A stretch of 15,626 bases of DNA from DAOUMU01 sp034409055 (GTDB lineage Bacteria; Chloroflexota; Anaerolineae; 4572-78; J111): positions 1 to 15,626 of the forward strand of contig DAOUMU010000500.1 in the NCBI GenBank assembly GCA_034409055.1, in the 5' to 3' direction. Below, piece after piece: positions 1 through 4,654 of this stretch (its first letter is position 1; each line of letters begins with the position of its first letter). Position numbers and translations under genes: made by a program. Below the pieces are notes generated by a model. It had not been told where the DNA came from, did no database searches, and saw only the letters and a program-made list of their open reading frames with translations.

Positions 1-426
1 TATGAAAGAATAGTCACCTACCTCTCAAGACTATCAGGCCGTCTAAACCGGACCCTGGGCCAGCCCGGCTACACCACTGAGAAAGAAGTAGAGGCCGTCA
101 TAAAAAGGGAAAAAGCCCTTATCCCGGCCAGGCTGCAAAGGGAAAGGGAAGCAAAAGAGACCCCAAGACCAGAGCCTACCGCAAGATCACCCCAATACCA
201 CCAACTCCTCGAATACACCGAAGATTACTTCCAACGCTACCGAAAGTCCCCAACCTTTCGAGAAATCTCCAGAGCCCTCAACATGCCAATAGCAGTGGTA
301 CAATACTACATCGACCAACTAATTGAAGACGGAAAACTACACAAATCCCCCTCATCCCACCATAGATGCTTACGACGCGGAAAAAACAAAGTTAAACAAC
401 TAACATTCAACCTCAGACACAGTTAG
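1..426 (+). CDS. 3' part of an unrecognised gene with a LexA-like winged-helix domain
   Basis: The reading frame is open from base 1 to TAG at 424-426, giving 141 visible residues; the start is upstream of the window, since the first in-frame ATG is codon 95, inside the conserved-looking domain. Visible residues 1-65 are charged and helical-looking and I do not recognise them. Residues about 68-112 resemble the LexA-type N-terminal winged helix: a helix ending in YFQRYRKSPTFREISRALNM, then a recognition-helix-like VVQYYIDQLIEDGKL. The tail is basic (RRGKNKVKQ), which fits DNA binding. LexA's protease domain is absent from the visible part, so this is not LexA itself. Eleven of 18 arginine codons are AGA/AGG, whereas the genes to the right mostly use CGN. 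That could mean horizontal transfer or a mobile-element origin. Function is unknown; a regulator or plasmid/phage accessory protein is possible. Confidence 0.6.
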   Translation, partial: YERIVTYLSRLSGRLNRTLGQPGYTTEKEVEAVIKREKALIPARLQREREAKETPRPEPTARSPQYHQLLEYTEDYFQRYRKSPTFREISRALNMPIAVVQYYIDQLIEDGKLHKSPSSHHRCLRRGKNKVKQLTFNLRHS

Positions 427-466
427 GTTGTAACTACGCCGCTACGTAGTAACCTTAAGTTTTTTT
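426..466 (+). terminator. Rho-independent terminator of the partial wHTH gene
   Basis: Directly after the stop codon, GGTT (426-429) plus ACTACG (433-438) can pair with CGTAGT (445-450) plus AACC (451-454). This gives a 10-bp stem with a 3-base bulge and a 6-base loop. A run of seven T follows at 460-466. Position and form fit an intrinsic terminator and separate this gene from the sigma factor gene downstream. Confidence 0.65.
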
Positions 467-493
467 AATACCTATTGCATCTAAATGGAAAAT

Positions 494-549
494 ATGATAT
501 ACTACTTGACATATCATGTATTATTAGCTTAACATAAGATATTATTAGC
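494..549 (+). promoter_or_regulatory. Promoter and candidate operator of the sigma factor gene
   Basis: A consensus -35 TTGACA lies at 506-511, with an 18-base spacer to TAACAT at 530-535 (4 of 6 to TATAAT). The -35 sits in the 10-base gap of an inverted repeat, ATGATAT (494-500) and ATATCAT (511-517). The 10-base direct repeat TATTATTAGC occurs at 519-528 and 540-549, a 21-base period or two helical turns, and brackets the -10. Start sites and regulator are inferred; nothing here names the protein that binds. Confidence 0.5.
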
Positions 550-625
550 ATCAGACCTCATTTGCCACAGCGGAGCCTGCTGGGCTTTGTTGATTGTCGC
601 TTGAGTGGGGAGGGAGGCGTTCAAT

Positions 626-1804
626 ATGCTGACCAATTATGCTCATCCTCAGCCCCAAATTTCTCTAACTCATCTCATTCTGCAAGGTCAGGACCAGGGA
701 TTTGTCACCCAGAATCAAATCTTTGAAGCCTTTCCTGAAGTTAAAGACAATTCAGAACAATTAGAATCTTTATACTTTGCCCTGCAAGAAGAAGGCATCC
801 GCATTACCAAAACAGCGGATGAAGAACAGGACAATCATGAGGAACAAGAGGAACTTCTGTTTTCGGTATCGGAAGAAACTGAGCCCAGTTTTGACGTTGG
901 GGATTCGATAGCCCTGTATCTCAAAGAAATCAGTCGCATTCCCCTGCTAACCGCTGCTGAAGAAGTACAGTTAGCCAAGGCCATCGAGCGGGGTAAACAA
1001 GCGGCGATGCGCCTGGCCCGATCCCAAGTTGAAATCGACGTGCAAACGCGCAAGCGTTTACAGTGTAAGGTACAACGTGGCCAAGAGGCTCGTCGGGTGC
1101 TGATCGAGTCCAATTTTAGACTGGTGGTCAGTATTGCTAAAAAATACATTGGGCACGGTGTTCCCTTTATGGATTTGATCCAGGAGGGCAATATTGGCCT
1201 GATCCGGGCGGTCGAAAAGTTTGAATACCAACGTGGCTTCAAGTTTAGCACCTATGCCACCTGGTGGATTCGTCAAGCGGTCAGTCGGGCCCTATCGGAC
1301 CAGGGGCGCACTATTCGAGTACCGGTGCACATGGGCGAACGAATCACCCAACTGACTCGTGTATCTCGCGAGCTGGTGCAGAGAAATGGACACGCTCCAA
1401 CTGACGAGGAGATTGCTGACGAAATGGGCATTAGCCTGCGGCTCCTGGAGCGTATCCGGCAGGCCGCTCAATTTCCCCTGTCGTTAGAGATGGAGATAGG
1501 CGACGATACGGATAATACCCTGGCCGATTTTATCGAGGATGATAATAACATCGCGCCGGATGACACCACCTACCATAAGCTATTGAGCGAACGCATGGAA
1601 GATGTCTTATCCTCGCTCACGGCCCGTGAAGGCCAGGTGTTGCAAATGCGTTTTGGCCTGCGCGATGGACGGGCCTACACCCTGGAGGAAGTCGGGCAAA
1701 AGTTTGGGGTGACCCGTGAACGTATTCGCCAGATTGAAGCCAGGGCCTTAAGCAAACTACGTCATCCTCGCCGCAGCCGGCGTTTACGTGATTTTCTTGA
1801 GTAG
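626..1804 (+). CDS. rpoD: Sigma-70 family RNA polymerase sigma factor (SigA/RpoD-like)
   Basis: This 392-residue protein directs RNA polymerase to promoters. Residues about 12-60 resemble a short sigma region 1.1, followed by an acidic linker. Region 1.2 is at 92-124 (DSIALYLKEISRIPLLTAAE). Region 2 is at 157-237, with core-binding DLIQEGNIGLIRAVEKF and the -10-reading helix TYATWWIRQAVSRALSDQ. Region 3 is at 238-300, with a finger-like LADFIEDD. Region 4 is at 326-392, with the helix-turn-helix EVGQKFGVTRERIRQIEARA. I start at ATG 626, not the upstream in-frame GTG at 605, because the ribosome site GGAGG (613-617) lies inside the longer version and sits 8 bases before this ATG. Between regions 1.2 and 2 there is an extra stretch of roughly 10-15 residues compared with the common SigA form. 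The residue matching E. coli RpoD T440 is serine (S220); Q217 is kept. Region 1.1 favours a primary (group 1) factor, but a group 2 paralogue cannot be excluded. Confidence 0.92.
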   Translation: MLTNYAHPQPQISLTHLILQGQDQGFVTQNQIFEAFPEVKDNSEQLESLYFALQEEGIRITKTADEEQDNHEEQEELLFSVSEETEPSFDVGDSIALYLKEISRIPLLTAAEEVQLAKAIERGKQAAMRLARSQVEIDVQTRKRLQCKVQRGQEARRVLIESNFRLVVSIAKKYIGHGVPFMDLIQEGNIGLIRAVEKFEYQRGFKFSTYATWWIRQAVSRALSDQGRTIRVPVHMGERITQLTRVSRELVQRNGHAPTDEEIADEMGISLRLLERIRQAAQFPLSLEMEIGDDTDNTLADFIEDDNNIAPDDTTYHKLLSERMEDVLSSLTAREGQVLQMRFGLRDGRAYTLEEVGQKFGVTRERIRQIEARALSKLRHPRRSRRLRDFLE

Positions 1805-1827
1805 GTACCTAAACTTCATCCCCAAAA

Positions 1828-2014
1828 GGGTAAGTTGCTAACGGCAGTTCCGAAAAAATACCTGTGCCCGGTACGGGTAATTGTCCCAACTCCGTGAAAC
1901 GTGAAGCGTGAAACGTGATATTTTTACGCCATAAACCCTCACGTTTCACGTTTTACGCTTCACGCCGCCGAAAGTTTTGGGATGATTTAAATTTCGGAAC
2001 TCCCTAACTTGCCC
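1828..2014. repeat. Nested inverted repeat, MITE-like (element A, CGTRAAR palindrome)
   Basis: The spacer after the sigma gene is a nested palindrome. Ends: GGGTAAGTT (1828-1836) against AACTTGCCC (2006-2014), 8 of 9 pairing, then GTTCCGAAA (1847-1855) against TTTCGGAAC (1992-2000), a perfect 9 bp. The core is a hairpin with 26-base arms at 1893-1918 and 1939-1964, 23 of 26 paired, with a 20-base loop. Each arm is made of 7-base units, CGTGAAA/CGTGAAG, in tandem. The same heptad core recurs at 9855-9920. No coding frame and no clear target-site duplication is visible. It could be a non-autonomous mobile element, a REP-type repeat or an RNA-stabilising structure; it also stands where the sigma gene's terminator would be expected. 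Confidence 0.7.
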
Positions 2015-2039
2015 GTAGCGTCGTTGACAAGCTATGTCA

Positions 2040-2058
2040 GGCAAGTTGCTAACTTGCC
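2040..2058 (+). promoter_or_regulatory. Leader hairpin upstream of the cyclodeaminase-family gene
   Basis: GGCAAGTT (2040-2047) and AACTTGCC (2051-2058) form a perfect 8-bp stem with the 3-base loop GCT. A TTGACA hexamer lies upstream at 2024-2029, but no good -10 was found at normal spacing. The hairpin precedes a terminator-like structure (2069-2099) in the leader of the gene at 2119. Confidence 0.4.
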
Positions 2059-2068
2059 GTTTCCCTGG

Positions 2069-2099
2069 CCCGCTCTCATAAAGAGAGACGGGTTTTTTT
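2069..2099 (+). terminator. Intrinsic terminator 19 bases before a start codon
   Basis: CCCG (2069-2072) and CTCTC (2073-2077) pair with GAGAG (2083-2087) and CGGG (2089-2092), with one bulged A and a 5-base loop. Seven T follow (2093-2099). The next gene's ribosome site begins at 2109 and its ATG at 2119. It may end sigma-gene transcripts or act as an attenuator in the leader of the downstream gene. Confidence 0.6.
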
Positions 2100-2118
2100 A
2101 TGAAAAACGGAGGTTATC

Positions 2119-2751
2119 ATGTCAAGCGAGAAAACAATGGGAGCATTTTTAGATGAGTTAGCCAGTGGTGCCCCTACCCCTGGTGGCGGCGGGGCGGCAG
2201 CGGCGGCCGGGGCTATGGGCGCAGCTCTGGTCAGTATGGTTTGTAACCTGACCATTGGCAAAGAGAAGTTTGCCCATGTCGAAGATCAAATGAAGACGAT
2301 TCTGGCCAAGTCAGAAGAGTTAAGAGCCCAACTGACCAAAATGATCCAAGCGGATGCGGAGGCTTTTAACCAGGTCATGGCCGCCTATCGTATGCCCAAG
2401 GGTACGGACGAAGAAAAAACCGCCCGGCGTGCGGCCATTCAAGCAGGGACTAAAACGGCCACCCTGGTACCCCTGGCTACGGCCCGGGCTTGTGCCGAAG
2501 TGATTAGCCTGGCTCAAACTGCTGTTGAAAGAGGTAACCCCAACGTGGTCAGCGATGGCGGCGCAGCCGTACTCTGCGCCCAGGCCGGCTTGAAAGGAGC
2601 CGCTCTTAATGTCCTCATTAACCTGGGAATGATTAAAGACGAAGCCTTCGTCGCCAAGCATCAAGCTGAGTTGGCTGAAATCTTAGTCAAACACGATGCC
2701 CTGGCCAACGAAATTTACCACTCGGTAAGCATAAACCTCCCGCAGGCTTGA
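2119..2751 (+). CDS. fchA: Cyclodeaminase/cyclohydrolase family protein (methenyl-THF cyclohydrolase, FchA-like)
   Basis: The 210-residue protein matches, by its motifs and length, stand-alone members of the formiminotransferase-cyclodeaminase C-terminal family. These include FchA, which hydrolyses 5,10-methenyl-THF to 10-formyl-THF in cytosolic one-carbon metabolism; other members remove ammonia from formimino-THF. Seen here: the glycine loop PTPGGGGAAAAAGAMGAALV at residues 19-38, the helix QADAEAFNQVMAAY at 77-90, and NPNVVSDGGAAV at 140-151 followed by AGLKGAALNV. The fold is all-helical with no signal peptide. GGAGG at 2109-2113 lies 5 bases before the ATG. No folate or histidine-degradation genes are adjacent, so cyclohydrolase rather than cyclodeaminase activity is inferred from the stand-alone form only. 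The last codons lie inside a 17-bp stem (see 2732-2815). Confidence 0.85.
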   Translation: MSSEKTMGAFLDELASGAPTPGGGGAAAAAGAMGAALVSMVCNLTIGKEKFAHVEDQMKTILAKSEELRAQLTKMIQADAEAFNQVMAAYRMPKGTDEEKTARRAAIQAGTKTATLVPLATARACAEVISLAQTAVERGNPNVVSDGGAAVLCAQAGLKGAALNVLINLGMIKDEAFVAKHQAELAEILVKHDALANEIYHSVSINLPQA

Positions 2752-2815
2752 TTTTAGGCCAAAATCGCTTGATAAACCGGGCAAGTTGGCTTTGAGTCAG
2801 CCTGCGGGAGGTTTA
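2732..2815. repeat. 17-bp perfect inverted repeat spanning the end of the cyclodeaminase-family gene
   Basis: The arm at 2732-2748 (containing CCTCCCGCAGGCT) is the exact reverse complement of 2799-2815, separated by 50 bases. The left arm encodes the last residues of the gene and ends one base before the stop codon. No T run follows, so it is not a standard terminator; it may be a 3' mRNA-stabilising or REP-like structure. Its CCCGCAGGC core resembles the palindrome cores near 9690 and 9731. Confidence 0.7.
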
Positions 2816-2886
2816 ACATGTTGTTGCCCCCTACACAACTCTAACCTTTTTTATAGTTTTTTCTTACGAAGTTTTTATTGGTCCTG

Positions 2887-2895
2887 TGATAAAAT
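2887..2895 (+). promoter_or_regulatory. Possible extended -10 promoter for the small zinc-binding ORF
   Basis: TGATAAAAT is an extended -10 (TGn plus TAAAAT, 5 of 6 to TATAAT). I see no matching -35 at 16-18 bases. It is the best promoter candidate between the 2732-2815 stem and the ORF at 3045. Confidence 0.3.
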
Positions 2896-2946
2896 GTAGC
2901 CATAAGGGAGCAGGCTTGTGGGTTTTCTATTTCAAGTCCTGCTTGC

Positions 2947-3009
2947 GCCTGCGCGTAGTGCAGGTGCCTGCGCGTAGTGCAGGTGCCTGCGCCTGCGCGT
3001 AGTGCAGGT
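2947..3009. repeat. Tandem 19-base palindromic repeat, three copies
   Basis: The unit GCCTGCGCGTAGTGCAGGT occurs at 2947-2965, 2966-2984 and 2991-3009, with a 6-base partial unit between copies two and three. A fourth identical copy is at 4595-4613. Each unit can fold (CCTGC paired with GCAGG around GCGTAGT). A further hairpin lies just upstream: AGCAGG (2909-2914) and CTTG (2915-2918) pair with CAAG (2933-2936) and CCTGCT (2938-2943). The array sits between the cyclodeaminase-family gene and the small ORF at 3045. Spacing is too short and regular for CRISPR. Confidence 0.8.
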
Positions 3010-3044
3010 GTTAATTTCCAAAAAGGAGTCTTGAGAAGCAAGCG

Positions 3045-3284
3045 ATGCTTAGAATCAATGTCGCTAAACCGGACTGTTGTCCAATCTGTGGCTACTACTT
3101 GACCATTATTGAAAAATATGCTGGTTCGCGCTGCCTGGATCCCGCTCACTGGCAAGCGGCTGGATTACTTTCCCCAACCGACTTTTATCCAATGGCCTGC
3201 ATCGCTGCTCAGGCAAATGCAGAACAGAACCGACGCCTGGAAATCAAAACTTGTCAAGTATCACTTCCAGTCCCATTTTCCTGA
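3045..3284 (+). CDS. Small putative zinc-binding protein
   Basis: I do not recognise this 79-residue protein by name. It has a CPIC knuckle (C12, C15) followed by C30 and H35 in SRCLDPAHWQ, a plausible Cys3His zinc site, then WQAAGLLSPTDFYPMACIA. The composition looks protein-like rather than like a random frame. There is no signal peptide or membrane segment. The ribosome site is weak: GGAG at 3025-3028 is 16 bases from the ATG, and no closer start exists in frame after the stop at 3012-3014. The 3' end overlaps the end of fabF on the opposite strand by 31 bases. Regulation may involve the palindromic array in its leader. It could still be a chance ORF. Confidence 0.5.
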   Translation: MLRINVAKPDCCPICGYYLTIIEKYAGSRCLDPAHWQAAGLLSPTDFYPMACIAAQANAEQNRRLEIKTCQVSLPVPFS

Positions 3285-4513
3285 TACCTCCCCAAAACTA
3301 AAACCACATTTTGGCCGCCAAAGCCAAAGGCATTGACCAGAGCCAGATTGATATCGTGCTGGCGAGCCTCGTTGGGAACATAATCCAGATCACATTCAGG
3401 GTCCGGAGTCTGGTAATTGATGGTAGGACAGACAATACCCTCCTCAATGGCCTTGACTGCTGCCAGTGCTGAAACTGCTCCGGCTGCGCCAAGCATATGA
3501 CCGACTTGTGACTTGGTACCGCTGACCGGAATTTGATAAGCTCGCTCGCCAAGGACTTTTTTAATGGCCAGGGTTTCGGCCACGTCACCAAGGGGGGTGG
3601 CGGTCCCATGGGCAAAAATGGCATCCACTTCCTCAATAGATTTTCCACTGGCAGCCAAGGCACCAGTGATGGCCGCTGCCGCCCCACTGGCATCGGGTTT
3701 GGGGGCAGTCAGGTGGTAAGCGTCGGAAGTTAAGCGCCCGCCCAGGACCTCCGCGTAAATCCTGGCGCCACGGGCTTTGGCATGTTCCTCAGTTTCCAAG
3801 ATAAAAGCGACGGCCCCTTCCCCAAAGACAAACCCATCGCGATCTTTGTCGAAAGGCCGGCTGGCAGTTTGGGGATCATCATTGCGGGCAGAGAGAGCAC
3901 CCATCCGGGCAAATGAGGCAAAGATCAAGGGAGAAATGGCCGCTTCTGTCCCCCCGGCGATGATCACGTCAGCCTCACCGCGCTTCATCATGTGAAAAGC
4001 ATCAACCAGGGCATAATTACCGCTGGCACAGGCCAGCGCCGAGGTATTCAGGGGACCGGTGGTCCCCAACACAATTGAAACCAGACAGGAAGCGGCATTA
4101 TTCATCACATTGGGTACCAAAAAGGGCGAAATCGACCGGGGTCCCTGTTCCATCAGTTGGATCTGACCTTCTTCCATCGAGCTAATACCACCGCCACCGG
4201 TATTGAAGATGACCCCCACCCGGGGGGAGTTTTCTGGCGTTATTTCAAGATTGGCGTCAGCCAGCGCCTGTCGGGCCGTGGCGATTGAGAAATGGGTCGA
4301 GCGGGCCAACCGCTTGGCCATTTTTCTATTAATCCAGTCTGTGGCCTTAAAGTCTTTTACTTCGCAGGCAATGCGAATAGAATGCTCGGTCGCGTCAAAA
4401 GCACGAATGGGTCCAGCCCCTGAAACACCAGCTTTCATATTTTTCCAAAAAGTTGGAGGATCGTTGCCAATAGGGGTAACGGCCCCCAGGCCGGTGATAA
4501 CTATTCGAGACAT
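3254..4513 (-). CDS. fabF: Beta-ketoacyl-[acyl-carrier-protein] synthase II
   Basis: This 419-residue cytosolic condensing enzyme extends acyl chains with malonyl-ACP in type II fatty acid synthesis. The thiolase-fold active site is intact: Cys162 in ALACASG, His302 in AHGTATPLGD and His339 in SQVGHMLGAAGAV, with Lys334 also kept. PFDKDRDGFVFGEGA (220-234) is the usual family block. Near the C-terminus the glycine loop reads FGFGGQN where GGTN or GGHN is common. Length is close to the usual ~410. GAGGAG lies 5 bases before the ATG. No acpP, fabG or fabD is adjacent, so it stands outside a fab cluster. It has its own promoter at 4545-4573 and is downstream of ligA on the same strand. FabB is the main alternative, but length and motifs favour FabF. 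Confidence 0.95.
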   Translation of the reverse strand: MSRIVITGLGAVTPIGNDPPTFWKNMKAGVSGAGPIRAFDATEHSIRIACEVKDFKATDWINRKMAKRLARSTHFSIATARQALADANLEITPENSPRVGVIFNTGGGGISSMEEGQIQLMEQGPRSISPFLVPNVMNNAASCLVSIVLGTTGPLNTSALACASGNYALVDAFHMMKRGEADVIIAGGTEAAISPLIFASFARMGALSARNDDPQTASRPFDKDRDGFVFGEGAVAFILETEEHAKARGARIYAEVLGGRLTSDAYHLTAPKPDASGAAAAITGALAASGKSIEEVDAIFAHGTATPLGDVAETLAIKKVLGERAYQIPVSGTKSQVGHMLGAAGAVSALAAVKAIEEGIVCPTINYQTPDPECDLDYVPNEARQHDINLALVNAFGFGGQNVVLVLGRYQENGTGSDT

Positions 4514-4539
4514 TTCTTCTCCTCAAGATGTTATTGTGC

Positions 4540-4573
4540 TCAAGATTGTATGTATCTTGAATAAGCCAGTCAA
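4540..4573 (-). promoter_or_regulatory. fabF promoter with overlapping inverted repeat
   Basis: On the minus strand, TTGACT (4568-4573) and TACAAT (4545-4550) are spaced by 17 bases, a strong sigma-70 pattern about 30 bases before the fabF start. On the plus strand TCAAGAT (4540-4546) and ATCTTGA (4554-4560) form a 7-bp inverted repeat over the -10, and another TCAAGAT lies at 4523-4529. The repeats are a candidate operator; the regulator is not known. Confidence 0.65.
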
Positions 4574-4594
4574 ATCTTCATTCAATCAACCTGC

Positions 4595-4613
4595 GCCTGC
4601 GCGTAGTGCAGGT
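4595..4613. repeat. Single copy of the 19-base palindromic repeat
   Basis: This copy is identical to the three units at 2947-3009 and is preceded by the partial unit CCTGC. It lies between the end of ligA and the fabF promoter, so copies of the repeat flank fabF on both sides. Confidence 0.8.
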
Positions 4614-4654
4614 GTTTGTGAAGCTTTTCTTAATGTTCAACACCTAACTTGTCT

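Noticed and set aside
605..625. In-frame GTG start 21 bases upstream for the sigma factor
   Set aside because: The GGAGG ribosome site at 613-617 would be inside the coding region; ATG 626 is correctly spaced from it.
2024..2055. TTGACA at 2024-2029 as promoter of the cyclodeaminase-family gene
   Set aside because: No acceptable -10 at 16-18 bases; only TGCTAA or TAACTT at poor match or spacing.
2947..3009. Short regular repeats as a possible CRISPR array
   Set aside because: Units abut or are separated by 6 bases, with no unique spacers and no cas genes nearby.
2841..3155. 104-codon minus-strand ORF
   Set aside because: It reads through the tandem palindromic array and opposes the better-supported small zinc-binding ORF; no family-like composition.
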